From Scedosporium boydii (lineage: Eukaryota > Ascomycota > Sordariomycetes > Microascales > Microascaceae), in contig NJFT01000258.1 in NCBI GenBank assembly GCA_002221725.1, positions 1 through 54,524 of the forward strand: DNA of 54,524 nt, written 5' to 3'. Under the pieces are notes generated by a model, which had not been told where the DNA came from, did no database searches, and saw only the letters and a list, made by a program, of their open reading frames with translations. Below are positions 34,499 through 46,111 of this stretch, one piece after another. A program made the translations under genes and the position numbers. Position 1 is the stretch's first letter, and the number at the start of each line of letters is the position of its first letter.

Positions 34499-36643
34499 AT
34501 GGATTCTGATCTACTCAAGCGTGCACCTGTGCCGTTGAGTGATGTTGAGATCAGAGAATGGCAGCGACGCGCATCGTTGGAATGGGAGCCACCAGCCCAG
34601 CAAGGTATCGTGGCCAGCCTGTTCAGGAACATATGTCTTCTTTACAAGGAAATTCTACATGCCATCGCCGGTTCCCGGAGCATCAAAGTTCGAAAGTCGA
34701 TATACCGTCGCCTGGAAAGCGGATATACTGGACTCCTCATTTGGGGTAGGGACTACAATGTGGCGGATGGGAAGCTTGATCGGAAGCTGGACAATTCGCG
34801 TCGGCTCCAACATTCGACGATCAAGATTATGATGAGCATCTGCTCCACGCTGACTGAAGGTAGACAAGCTCGGTTCTCATACCCCCCCTTCCCCCTTACT
34901 CTTGCGACTCCAACTCCGATAACTTTCGGATGCAGTGGAATGTGAACCTGATTTATTATCATTGTAGAACTTGTACCTCTCATACGATTCGATCCACGGA
35001 CTGCGGCAAAGGTAAAATCCTTGGCTCAGCTGGTCTCGGATTCCGTGGAAGATGCTGTTCTCTCTCTTCAGCAAGCGGCGGGAGGTTTTGGCGGATTAAG
35101 CGACGACGGGAGCGACACGGATAGCGTCTGGTCAGACGACGCGTCCATGGATGAAGTGGCGGGGAGTCTCAAGACGGATGTCGAATGCCTCATGGATATG
35201 GGCCCGCGATTTAGGGATCCGCTGCCGAACAGCGCGGCGGACCCAGACCCTGCGAAGAATCGGGACGCTCATTCCGATAGTGCCGAGGCCCCGTGGGACC
35301 CCGTGAAGCTGTTCTGTGACCGCATCAAAACCAAGTTCCCCAAGTGCCATCCTAGCCTAGTCTCTTCTTGTTCCAAGTCTGTCTACGACACGCTATTAAG
35401 ACTTCACGAATGCAGGGAGCGCACTACAATCCCTGAAGTTCCCCAGAAGAGAATGCATGACCCTCCGGACTCTGCACTGGGAACAAGCCTTACTGGAGAT
35501 GATCAGGAACCGCGACAACCACGAGTACCTCTTTCTGGCGGAGCTAGCCTCGCTGGGGATTCCAAGGCGCCGACGATCTTCACTTTCATAGGCGAAGATG
35601 GAAATACGCGTGCGAGGTTCCCCTCGCAGCCAAAGGATGTTAGCATTGGACAACCATTCTCTTGTATGGCCTGCGGACGCCGCGTGGTTAAATCCCAGTC
35701 AACGCGGTCATGGAAGTAGGTCTCCTCTCATTTCCTCTCACTTCCTCTTTATTTTCCTCACTGCTCCCCTTGTGACCTAGTTACATTTCGGAATCGCGTC
35801 ATTAACTCTCTCTAGACAACATCTTCTCTCCGACCTGCGCCCCTGGATATGCTGCCAGGTAGCATGCCCATGCGACCACAAGCCCTTCATACACAGAGAA
35901 AAATGGCTCACGCACCTCAGAGCCCAACACGAGCTCCATCCAGAATGGGACGATAAAAGCTGCCCCTTCTGCGCCAAGTCCGTGCCCCAGGGAGGCGCTG
36001 ACATGATGCGCCACGTCGAGGTGCACCTGCAGGAGATCTCTCTTATGGCTCTCTCCTCTCCGGGGCCTGACGAGGCGGATGAAGATGGCGGGTCGAACAT
36101 AAGTGAATGGGCATCTCAAAGTCGCGATGACAGAGATGTCAGGCAGATAAGTAACATGACGTTGATTGAGCGTGTTCAGGACCATCCTGTCTACAAGTCG
36201 GCGAAGCCGCGTGCAGATGGGCTTTGGCACTGCGCCTGGGAAGGGGAGGATTATTGCGAACACGAACCAACTATGCTCAGGGTCGAGTTTGAGTGAGTGC
36301 ATTCCAGCCGCCTCTCTTTATCTATAGTAGATGTATACTGACGCACTCCGTCTTTAGCGAATACATTGCCCGCCACCTCCATGACTTCACTTGCAAGGTA
36401 GAAGGATGCTTCACAGCCGGCCGGGCCTTCCTCTCCCCCGAATGCCTTCGACTCCACCAGCGAGACGCGCACGGCATGTTCAAGGGCGAGGATCGGCCGT
36501 GGCTCTGCACTAGCAGGGGCTGCGGACGATCGATACCGGGCAACGGGTTTGCCAGCTGGTGGGTCTTGGAAGACCATGTTCGCGTTGTCCATGGACATCT
36601 CGAGGGATTGCCGCCTCTGCCGCCTAAACCGGATGATGAGTAG
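34499..36643 (+). CDS. Fungal multi-C2H2 zinc-finger protein
   Basis: Four exons: 34499-34859, 34968-35715, 35816-36292 and 36358-36643; 623 residues. Introns are 108, 100 and 65 bp with clean GT-AG ends; each join restores family text (ELVPLIRFDP, SWKQHLLSDLRPWICC, VEFDEYIARHLHDF). The N-terminal half is helical, then acidic and Ser/Asp-rich. The C-terminal half holds C2H2-like fingers: ICCQVACPCDHKPFIHREKW with LTHLRAQH, SCPFCAKSVPQ with MMRHVEVH, CKVEGCFTAGRAF with LRLHQRDAH, and CTSRGCGRS with LEDHVRVVH. The phrase HLLSDLRPWIC is characteristic of a large fungal family with degenerate fingers, common in ascomycete accessory regions. Such proteins are often called transcription factors, but DNA binding is not shown. 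The frame is intact throughout. It shares a promoter region with the DUF7580-type gene on the other strand. Confidence 0.87.
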
Positions 36644-37117
36644 GATGTAATGAAATGGAAATGAGGTGTGCGGAGGGGCGTGATTATACGTTGGAGGAGC
36701 GGGATATGATTGTCTCTCTTCTTAGTTGTGGTTATCTTCTCTCCATGATAGCAGATGTATTAGGGCTTTGGTGACCGGCATTTCCTTCGTAGTTTCAGAT
36801 GGTGTTAAGGTGATTGGACGAGAGAAAGCGGCCACTGACTGGTTGCCAGTTTCATGTTTCTAGTCTACGAAGTGAATTATTAACATTCCTTGCTTGAGAG
36901 ATCACTAGTTGGGCTCCACAAGCTTTATGGTTCCTTGTTCAGTTGGGAATCTCCCCACTCACTCCGAATTGGTAAGGTTGCCTGTACTGCTTCAGATCTA
37001 CCTCTTATTTTTTTCTTGCCCCCCTTAAACTCTCTAAGACACGAAACCTGGTAAAATAGGATATCTTGTGATGATAAAAGGTAAAAAGTGTAGAGGTGCG
37101 AAAAAAAAGAGAACTGA
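36644..37117. other. Intergenic stretch before the tRNA gene
   Basis: 3' flank of the C2H2 gene and 3' flank of the minus-strand tRNA gene. No frame, repeat or motif of note. The tRNA trailer at 37101-37110 reads as a run of T on the minus strand (plus strand aaaaaaaa), which fits an RNA polymerase III stop. Confidence 0.6.
37101..37108 (-). terminator. RNA polymerase III termination run after tRNA-Asn
   Basis: On the tRNA strand there is an uninterrupted run of eight T residues beginning ten bases after the discriminator base, which is what RNA polymerase III needs to stop. Confidence 0.75.
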
Positions 37118-37190
37118 CTTCCCCACCAAGGGTCGAACTTGGAATCTTCCGATTAACAGTCGGACGCCTTAACCATTTGGCCATGGAGAA
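37118..37190 (-). tRNA. tRNA-Asn (anticodon GTT), no intron
   Basis: The minus strand folds into a full cloverleaf of 73 nt. The acceptor stem pairs TTCTCCA with TGGGGAA (one G-T pair). The D stem is GCC/GGC. The anticodon stem is TCCGA/TCGGA around the loop CTGTTAA, giving anticodon GTT for asparagine. The variable loop is AGATT. The T stem is CCAAG/CTTGG around TTCGACC, and the discriminator is G. The internal A and B boxes (TGGCCAAATGGTT, GTTCGACCC) are well formed. CCA is not encoded, as usual for eukaryotes. Confidence 0.95.
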
Positions 37191-37709
37191 TTGCGTATGC
37201 ATCTCGTTGGTTGAGTTTTTAACATGAACCCGCCATGCTACATACATAGGCGAGTGGGGTGTTGGTGGGAGACCATCTGCAGGCGAGCGGGACTGAGATG
37301 CTCAACTGGTGGAAATAGACCCAGCTGTTTTGGGCGTGGATCGATAACTCGGCAACCCAAGGTATGGGAAAGAGGTGGACAAATAATGAGGCCTTGAAGA
37401 ATTAAACCGCCCTTTTATTATTAATTTCAACAAATGTGACAGCGAATTTATGGATATGCAGTAGTGTTGTGTGCATCTTCTGGTCGGATCATCACCAGCC
37501 ACAACCAACCCCCTTTTTGAGTATATACATGCTGATGCCGACCCAATTCCTTCCAGTTCCAGCCTAAGAAAGAGACAACCGAAGTACTGAACGAAGCCAA
37601 AAATAAAACACGCAAATTCATTGAAAACCCCTAAACTACTCCAAACGCACATCACACCTCCAGCACGCCCCTGGACCACCCCAGCCAGGCAGCCCAGCCC
37701 CCACAAGCG
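37191..37709. other. Intergenic stretch between tRNA-Asn and the anion transporter
   Basis: 5' flank of the minus-strand tRNA and 3' flank of the minus-strand transporter. Nothing else is recognised. Confidence 0.5.
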
Positions 37710-40136
37710 TCATTCAACAGAATATGGCTCCGTTCCCCTCATTATATACACTTCGCCGATCAAAACGGCGCACCCGACAATCATGGAGACCGAGATGATG
37801 GGCACGTTGTAGCGCGCAAAGTCCCTGGCACGCACGTGGATGTGCTTGCGGCCGAGGATGTCGCGCCAGAGGAGCCCCGCGAGGGAGGCGCTGAAGGCAG
37901 TGCTGAAGGCGCCGTAGTTTACGCCGAGGGCCATGCTGTAGACTGTTGCCCAGAAGGTGCGGTCCGAGATGGGCGGGGAGGAGGAGGTGGAGTGGATGGC
38001 TTGCCAGGATTGTAGGACGCGGCAGATGAGGATTGTCGTGCCGATGTTTGTGCCAGCGAACTAGAAATTGGTTAGCTGGGGGGAGTGGACCAAAAGAAGA
38101 AGAAAGAAAATGTAGGGAATGTGAAAAGAACAACTTACGTTACAGAGCACCACAGAGACGAAGCCCATGCCGCCAACAGCGCCGATGGTGCCGGTTGCAC
38201 GGACCCAGTGGTCCCAACCGTGGGCGAAAACAGGGACCCAGCCTTTTGTGACGAGGGCCTGGACGAGGACGAACATGGCAAAGGAAAAGGGGACGAGGGC
38301 CAGGGGAAGGTGGGATAGGACGAATGTGGCGGTGGGAAAGGTTTCGCGGGAAGAGGCCCATGCATCAGAGATAAGGGAGGTAAGCGTCGCCGGTTGCTTC
38401 TCCTGCGCATCGTTCTCCTGGTGCTGCCCGTTTTCGAGGTCGGTTGTTTGTTGTTGTTGCGGTCTTTTGCTTTCTGTAATCGTGTCGCTGGATAGACCCG
38501 TCGCGGCTTTCGTGGATGCGTCTCCTTTCACTCCTTCAGCGTCGGCGAATATGGTTGTTTGTGTGCTCGTCAAAGAGCGGTCGTGGGACATGGACATGTG
38601 GATTTTGCCATCACTTGTGAGGGACGGCGATTGGGCATGCATCTCCGATGGCCGACAAGGGCGCACTTCGCCTTCGTCTTTCCGCTGCCGCTGTTGGCCG
38701 TCTGTCTCCTTCTCTGGGTCAGGCTCTGATCTGCTTAACAGCGCACGTTCGGCACGAGCTTCCTCTAGCTCCAGGCGCCCACTCCTCGCAATCTCGCGAG
38801 TCTGCTTCCGATGGATCCACCCAGAAGCCACATCCCAGCAAAACATAACCACAGCAGCCGGGAGCGTAATCCAGAAAACGGGCAATTCTCCATCCGTCGG
38901 CTTCACGGCATTCAGAACCAAGACTGTGATGAGGGTAGCCGCCATGACCAGACCTCCGAACGCGGCGCCCTTCTTGTCGAGGTACGGATGCATGATCTCG
39001 GCGAGTTCGAGGAGTTTGCCCTTGCTGTCGTTGGCGTGGATGTCTTCTTCTTCCTCGACAGCACCCTTGGCATAGGGGATGCACGGGTTTTTGGGGGGCT
39101 CCGCGCGCATCTCCTCGGGGAGCTCGTGCATGGTGATGGATGTCGGAATGAGCTTCTCCTTTCGAAATATGACGTACAGGAGGCACGGGAAGAGGGCGAT
39201 GACGGTAATAACAACGGGGACGATCATGTTGACGGTATAGTCGACGAATCTGATCTGGAATGCGCCGGCGAGGACGAGGTTGGTCGGATTAGACGAGACG
39301 AGAATCGCCGAGACGATGTTGGCGATGGCAAACTGGGTGAAGATCCAAGCTCTTGGGTGCTCGATGTTGCTCGACACCCTCGTCATGTAGGCGAGGAAGG
39401 GTGTGCCGGAAAGGATGATGGGATCGTTTCCGATGAAGCTGCCTAGCAGCGCAAAGAAGGAGTAGAGGTAGAAGAAGAGCCTATGGCCGCTCTTCCCTCC
39501 CCACAGAAGAACTTTGTAGGCCAGCCAGCGAATGAGTCCTGATGCGTCGATGGAAATGGCAATGTAAGCCAACGAGATGAAGAAAATCATAATATCGATG
39601 GGTGAGATGTGGTCGGCGCCGATGGTACCTCCGCGGACTTCATCACGACCGATGGCGGAGATGGCGAGGAGGAACAAGTCGGCAATCAGCGGCGCTGTGA
39701 CAAAATTCATGGGAAAGTTGAGCCTCACGAAGGGCTTCACTTTCCCGTTTTCGTGGTCGTCATCGTCATCATCAGCGCGTTGATTCCGCCGTGGCGAGAT
39801 TATTCTCAACGCGCTTAAGAAGTCCAGAATCCCGTTCGCGAACCATCGCGGAACATATAAAGGGATATAGAACGGGAAAAGAACGTTGATGTCTACATGG
39901 CAGAAATGATGTTAATCAAACTTCTGTCTTAATTTTTGGATGAAATTAAATGCCTGATTTGTTACAGATTTGCAGGATCCAACCGCGCCACATCGAAGCG
40001 CAAGCGCGGCAGAGGAATCAATGATAAATAGAACGCGAGAGAACTCACTGGTCAGCACGAACAAGACCAAGGTCACAATTGACCTCCACTCAGTGATCCT
40101 ACTGGTGTCAAGCTTGTCGGACGAGCTCTCAGCCAT
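37710..40136 (-). CDS. ArsB/citrate-transporter-like anion permease
   Basis: Three exons: 40136-40049, 39892-38139 and 38060-37710; 730 residues. Introns are 156 and 78 bp. Joining exon 1 to 2 yields VLFVLTNINVLFPFYIP, and exon 2 to 3 yields VVLCNFAGTNIGTTILICR, both smooth. About 10-12 hydrophobic segments are visible. Two helix-break motifs, LVSSNPTNLVLAGAF and NFAGTNIGTTILI, correspond to the paired Ser-Asn-Thr-type substrate loops of the ion-transporter superfamily that includes ArsB, NhaD and DASS carriers. Between the two halves lies a cytosolic loop of about 190 residues rich in Glu, Gln and Ser, including QQQQ, and poorly conserved in character. A DDDDDD run follows the first helix. 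It probably exports or imports an anion (arsenite, citrate or a dicarboxylate) at the plasma or vacuolar membrane. No arsenic-resistance partner gene is adjacent, so substrate stays open. Confidence 0.88.
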
Positions 40137-42265
40137 TCTGGTTCGTGGTTATCTAATGTTTGGAACCGTGCTTTTCGCGTGGACCAATGGCTAGACCGTG
40201 TCTTGTGTCGGCATCCGGGCAGTTCGCAGTTCGGGGGAGCTACTCCGAGCGGAATTGACAGCACCAGAGACCAAAGATATGTCCCAAGCCCCAGGGCCGA
40301 AGAGTGGCTTCTCTAATCGTGAGGCGTCGCCCAGAGAAGACATGTGGCGAACACTTATCAATCACCGGAGCACGTGTTTGAAGCTGGCGGTATTTTACAT
40401 TGGTGGCGGCGGGAGGTGGACATGTCGGTCCCCGATTGGGAGGGGTGAAGTCTGCCGCGAAGTCTGCCTCGCGGGATGTGAGATGCGAGATGCAAAATGA
40501 GCTTATCGAGGTGGCTTGTTCCTTCCAGACTTGGCGGCGGTGAGGGGCTGCAGAACTACGGAGTACTTCGATCTGTACCTCGTAAAAAGAGAAGCAGGGA
40601 AGGAACAATAGAAGGGTTCGAACAGGCTAATCAGAGGACTTCATGCAGCAGCCCTATTTTCCCTTGAACTCGGACCTGGAAAATGACGCGCGGGATGGAA
40701 CCGTGAAGAGGGAGGTATTTTGTCGTTTTCCCAGCTGGAACCCAAACCTAAATCTTGATCAACTCGTCCGTTGGAACTCGTACAATACTACGAAGCAGAC
40801 TACAAGGCGAATATTATGGAGACAATTGAATTCGCTAGCGTCGGGGTGTTCCTTCTCCACCCGACAAAGGCCCCACAACCTTGTCCTGGCTCAAAAGCGG
40901 TGTAGTCAGCTGACCTAAAGTCACGTGTCTATTTCCCCTCTTTTCATTCCTGCCAAGCAACAATTGAAGCACAGCCATCTTCATCAGCGAGCACAGCCTC
41001 CGTCATGAAGCTCGATGGTGGTTATTGTTGTCAGATCCCTGGTTTTTGATTGATTCACCGACGAAGCACATTGCATCTTGCATGCTGATCGTCGAGGATG
41101 AACTCCGCGATTGGAGAGCCTGCTATGAGAGTTCCCGTAACCTGATTTGGGGCCCATCAGCTTCATCGGTAGTAAATTTGTACTTTTCCAAGTTTGCCCC
41201 GAGGAACGCCTTGGAGGGGTCTGCGGGCGGGGTATTATTAAACCCGAACTTGCGGTGTCTTGGTATGCCGTTTAGCATTTGCCAACGCAGCTCATGAAGC
41301 CCTCCCATGTCATCCGATGTCGCGGAGAAACTCACCAGAACCCGCCCCAGGGATACGAGGTCTCTCGAAGGCGGCGTTCCCTACAGTTCCCATTTACCCT
41401 CCGTCAAATAATAGTACATAGTGAGGAGTGTGGGTATTGATCATCGATATCTATTCAACTTGTCACGCGATATCCGGCAGGAGATCAACCCGCGCTCGCG
41501 CTCATTCGTAGCTCTCTGAGCTGAGAATCAATATTCAAGAGGTTGCATCAGCCACGCCGCCCGCCTCGCCTGCCGGCAGTTAGCAATCGCTTCTCATATC
41601 ATCCGTCAGCCAGTACAAGAAAGAGAATTCTCTCAAATGATAATTAGCTTGTATAAGGTAAATTAAGAAGATAAAATATCGACGTCTGCAAAAAGTGGGA
41701 TCTGACTTCAAGTTATATGATAAAGGAGACGCTAAATGTAATAACTCGTACGTCTTCACTAAGGAGCCCGTCTCTAAATGATTCCTCAGCATGACAGGGA
41801 AAGAGCCCCAGGCTGTTGTTAATGGGTTATCGACATAATACAGTTCTTATTGCCGTGGAGCTCACCACAAGCCAGCGCAATACTCTTGTCTAGTATAACG
41901 ATACCGTCGATGGTCCCAGATCTTGAACTAGAAACAGTGATACTTATTGCCTCTCGGCGCTGCCTTTGGACGGATGATCAATGGTGCGATTCGACTTAAA
42001 ATATAAAACGAAACAGTAAGCTTTTACATTATTGATAACAATTCGGTTTTGGCTCCTATCTATGGTACTATGATTTACTTATAAGTTAATAAAAAGGACG
42101 AGAAGAGGAGGAGAGAGAGATAGACCAGGAAGAGTCAGGGCGTAATCTCTGTTCTACGTGGCGAATAGACTCAGCTAGTGCCGACACTGGGCCTGAAAAG
42201 GGAATAAATTCAAAGACTTGGAAGTCATCTTCGATTCACTGAGCGTTAATAATTACTCCCATCAT
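40137..42265. other. Intergenic stretch, nothing recognised
   Basis: Promoter of the anion transporter at the left, then about 2 kb without a recognisable gene. Frames of 70-120 codons on both strands lack domains and splice continuity. The part from 41580 to 42130 is AT-rich. Confidence 0.5.
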
Positions 42266-43075
42266 CTAGTCCTTCTTTGCAAGACAGAGCCAGGCGATCA
42301 TGTCTATCGATGCTGTCTCCTCCTGCTGCGGAGTCAAATTTTCTCTGACGGCCTTCTGCCATCTCGACGTAGCTTCCGGAGTACCATCGTGTAGCGAGTT
42401 CCAGAATGGCGCACTTAGTGCTTCCGCAATGCCGTCAGCGCTCCCTGCTTCCCATTTAGACGGTACTATATCTATCTCGATGTTGCCCTCCTCAAAGCCT
42501 CCTTCTCGTACTGTGGAATGAAGCCTCTCCTTGGTGTCCCATCCATTATCGATCGGAGCCAGTGTAGGGGGGGCGCCAACAGAAGCAGCAGTACGTTTCA
42601 AGAGCAGCGGGATTCCGGCATCTTTCCAGGTTGTAAGTACAGCATAACCTCCCGGTTTAAGCACTCGATAAATCTCCTTGGTACATTCAGAGGCCTCCGG
42701 CGTGAACATAATCCCAAAGTTCATGAAGACGAGATCAAATTCATCGTTGGGGATGCCCTGAAGGTTCTGTGCGTCCTGAACTCTGGACGAAACCGTGGCC
42801 CACGAATTCGAGTCTGCCATTTGCTGGTAGAGGTCGATCATCCCCGGTGCAATATCAAGTCCAAGGATGGTAGGCGGGGGGCCGTCCCCTCGCGATAGGG
42901 CCTCTTCGATGATAGCGGCGGTGGCTGCGCCATTGCCACAAGCCAAATCAAGCACGCGGCTGTGGGAGCCAAGAGGTGGAAGTCGCTTCAACGCAGTGGA
43001 GGCGATGGGGCGACTGATGAGGTGAGCAAACTTGGCATAGTCGGCAGCCCCAGTGTCAAAGTTGCGTCGAGACAT
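42266..43075 (-). CDS. Class I SAM-dependent methyltransferase
   Basis: Single exon of 269 residues from ATG 43075. VLDLACGNGAAT at 41-52 is motif I, the SAM-binding glycine loop; LGLDIAPGM with Asp74 is the acidic residue that holds the ribose hydroxyls; DEFDLVFMNFGIMF and VLKPGGYAVLTTW are the following strand motifs. Length and motif spacing match the small-molecule methyltransferase group (Methyltransf_11/25 type). The substrate is not evident. It lies on the same strand as, and about 650 bp downstream of, the GMC oxidoreductase gene, which may hint at shared metabolism, but no backbone synthase (PKS, NRPS, terpene cyclase) is in the window. The frame is intact. Confidence 0.93.
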   Translation of the reverse strand: MSRRNFDTGAADYAKFAHLISRPIASTALKRLPPLGSHSRVLDLACGNGAATAAIIEEALSRGDGPPPTILGLDIAPGMIDLYQQMADSNSWATVSSRVQDAQNLQGIPNDEFDLVFMNFGIMFTPEASECTKEIYRVLKPGGYAVLTTWKDAGIPLLLKRTAASVGAPPTLAPIDNGWDTKERLHSTVREGGFEEGNIEIDIVPSKWEAGSADGIAEALSAPFWNSLHDGTPEATSRWQKAVRENLTPQQEETASIDMIAWLCLAKKD

Positions 43076-43727
43076 TTTGTGATATCACCAAATTTCGAGG
43101 AAAGACGTGGTTGTAGATTAGATAGATAGTTTGAAGTTGTCCTATGATCTTCGTATAATGTTGTGGTCTAGCGGAGTTAATGTCGGATGGGGATCATGAT
43201 GCCTGGAGCTGGGAACTGAGTGACCATTAAATATTAATAATCAGTGACTTGGCAAGAGGCCACCTCTCACAATATGTCTACATAGATTCCGGTCACGCCG
43301 AGGTAAAATACGCCTTCTCTGTCGTGGATTGGCTCTCATCTTCATGTTTCTTCCGATGTCGGGGAACGGCTGAAATTTGGAGATCTTGTCGTCCCCTTCA
43401 TGCACGCATTGTTGTTGAAGTACTCGATGCTGAGATAGATATCAATGATTTGATCGCGGCTTTCTCCGCGGCCTTTTTTTTCCCCTCTTAAATGGAATGA
43501 ATTCACTCCTTGGGCATTCTATGCTGTGTTAGCACAACCCCTAGCAATATGCCATACTTGAGAACGTTGCGAAGTTGAAGGGAAAGATAGAGTGTAGATA
43601 GAGTCTACATGTATTATTATTAAATGAGCTAAATCGACATCATCTATTCACCAACGGGAAACGTCCGACTAGGTTTTAACCCGTCCATTTCTACTAACGA
43701 TCGTCCACTGTATGTGATGCTAGATCA
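43076..43727. other. Intergenic stretch between the GMC and methyltransferase genes
   Basis: Contains the 3' region of the GMC gene and the promoter of the methyltransferase gene, both on the minus strand. No further gene, repeat or motif was recognised. Confidence 0.5.
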
Positions 43728-46111
43728 TTAGACCTTGCAGTCCTTCTGCCAGCGCTTGATGATGATATCAGCAGCCTAAGAAAACCCTCGTTAGTAATGA
43801 TGATTCCCCCACCCCCCAAAGCAAGAGGAGGGTATTTTGAATGAGCAATAACGTACCTTCTCGCCGATAGCGTAGGCGGTGGTGGTGGTGTGGGCAGCCG
43901 GTAGGGTAGGGATGATGGAGCAGTCGGCAACACGGAGGCCGGGGATGCCGTAGACGGCAAGCTTCGAGTCGACGACACCACCCTTCTCGCGAGGAAGCAT
44001 AGCAGCAGTGCAGCACGGGTGCATCAAAGACTGAATAATGTTGTTCTTGATGTACTCGGCAATGTCTCTGGGATCAGTGACATTGGCACCGGGAGCAACC
44101 TCGACGGCGTTAAGAGACTGCCAGGTGTCGGTGGCATAGAGACGACGGAAGTAGTCAAAGTAAGTAACCATGATGTCAATATCAATAGGGTTAGCAGCGG
44201 TACGGTAGTTGACAATGGGGGTAGCGTCGTGGTCCTCGGGGTTGAGCAGAACAGTGCCACGACTCAGGGGCTTAAGGAGGAAAGCCGTGCCGGGGCTGCT
44301 GGCGAAGGGAGCCTCCAAAACAGGGTGCTCGGGGTTCTCAAGGGCCTGAGCAATGACTTCGAGCTGGGCAAGGTAACCTTTCTGGACGGTCTCGGAAGCG
44401 CCTGCCGGGAGGTACTGGAGCGCGGATCGATCTCTGATTTGCTTTCGGATCTTGGCAACGATCTTCTTGTACTCCGAGGTGATCTTGGGGAGGGAGACGT
44501 AGGCGGCACTGTTGCCCATGCCGAGAGTGTAAGGGCCGCGAGCGGGGCGTTCACGGAACTGAGCAACAGACTCGGCAGCGAAAGTAGCGTTGTTGGTGAT
44601 ATCGGCTTCACTGGGGTGGGGCGCATCATCTAAAAAGACACCAAAACTAGGGTTAACGCTTCGCCTCTTCGTACCGGAACGTGTTCAAGAAGAAGAAGAG
44701 GAAGGAGAAGAAGGGTTTGGAAGACAGAGGTGTCATACATGAGAAGGTAATTGGGGGACCACAGTGGTCCTGGAAGTTCTGACCAACGCCGGGAAGGTCC
44801 TCGACCAGTTTAATGCCGACCGACTTTAGATACTTGGCAGAAGCAACACCGCTGCGCTGGAGAATTTGGGGAGTGTGGATAGCACCGGCAGAGAGGATGA
44901 CCTCGCGCTTGGGGCGGATAGTCTTTACATCGCCTCCGGCGACGGGTCGGAACTCAACGGTAGGAACCTCGTGGGTCTTGTCCACCACAAGGCGGGTAAC
45001 CTTGTGCTCTACCAAGAGGTCGAGGTTGGGCCGGCTGGCAGCAATGTTGGTGTAGTGACCAACACCAGCGTGCGAGCGCTCAACAGTCTCCGAGTTCTGG
45101 GCGGTAGGAACCCAGCAAAGACCATGCTTGTTACCATTGGCACAATCTTTGGGAGTCTCAAGACCAAACTCCTCCCAAGCCTTCCACGAGATGCCTAGAA
45201 GTAGAAGTTAAAGAGTTAGAAAAAATTTTTATTTTTCCCGCTTGGAGTGAGCTGAAGTCTATCGGAATGGGCGTACCCTGGATGGGCCACTGGAATGGAG
45301 GGAAGGACGCCTGGATGGAGTCACCACCGTAGCTGGCCGGGTCCCAAGTGTAGCCGAACTCGGCGGCAAGCTCGGGGCTGGGCTCGGCCAAGAAGGAGCT
45401 CTGATGTCTTTGTTAGTAATGAGGGCCTCAGTTGGAGTGGACTGGTTCGATGAACGATGGAGGGGAGGTTCCGAAAAGGGTTATGAAGACCCTTGGTCAC
45501 GATACCCTCCATGCACAAGGCTGATCTGTCTTACCTTCTGGAACGAAGGGTACAAGTTCTTCCAATCCCACTTCTCACCGCCCCTGAACTCGGGGCTACC
45601 GAGACGCGCCCACTCGTCGTAATCATACTTGGAACCACGATCGAAGAACTGGCCGTTAGCAGCAGACGACCCACCGACAGTCATACCGAGGATGACAACG
45701 GCAGAGCGGTTGTTGACGCTCTCAACAGGGGGAGAGCTGATAACAAGACGGCTAACACCCTTGCCATCCTCCGGGGGGTCGAAGTAGCCGACAGACTGTT
45801 CAATCTTTCCGTACTCGATGACGAGGACGGTTCCTATGCAGAGAACATCATCTATGTTAATCTTACGTGTCGCTGATCGGGAACGCCACCAAGTATCCGG
45901 GGCATGGGTGGGATAACGTACGGTGGGGGAAGGCAGCCGAGACACGGTCTGCGACAGTTAAACCGGCAGTACCAGCACCAATGATGACGAAGTCATACTC
46001 ATCCCGCAGCTGGGTAACCTGTCGCTTGGAGAAGTCAGAGACCCGACGGGGGAGGGCCTCGACGACACCGAGCACGCAAGCGCCGATGGAGAAAGCCTTG
46101 AGGAGACGCAT
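43728..46111 (-). CDS. Secreted GMC (glucose-methanol-choline) FAD oxidoreductase
   Basis: Six exons: 46111-45922, 45833-45535, 45400-45277, 45194-44739, 44629-43857 and 43775-43728; 629 residues. All five introns (88, 134, 82, 109, 81 bp) are GT-AG and each join restores the frame. Residues 1-20 are a signal peptide (MRLLKAFSIGACVLGVVEAL). DFVIIGAGTAGLTVADR holds the FAD-binding GxGxxG at 45-50. GMTVGGSSAANG is GMC signature 1, and ILSAGAIHTPQILQRSG is signature 2. The C-terminal catalytic pair is His560 in SLMHPCCTAAMLP and His603 in PAAHTTTTAYAIGEK. The enzyme should oxidise an alcohol and reduce oxygen or a quinone outside the cell or in the secretory pathway. The substrate may be an aryl alcohol, a sugar or a secondary metabolite. 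The first ATG in the frame (46132) lengthens the leader by 7 residues; 46111 gives the better signal peptide. Confidence 0.93.

Noticed and set aside
38167..39446. Plus-strand frames of 302 and 211 codons
   Set aside because: Antisense shadows of the anion permease, which has clear transmembrane and substrate-loop motifs on the minus strand.
44019..44633. 204-codon plus-strand frame inside the GMC gene
   Set aside because: It is the antisense shadow of GMC exon 5; the minus strand has all family motifs.
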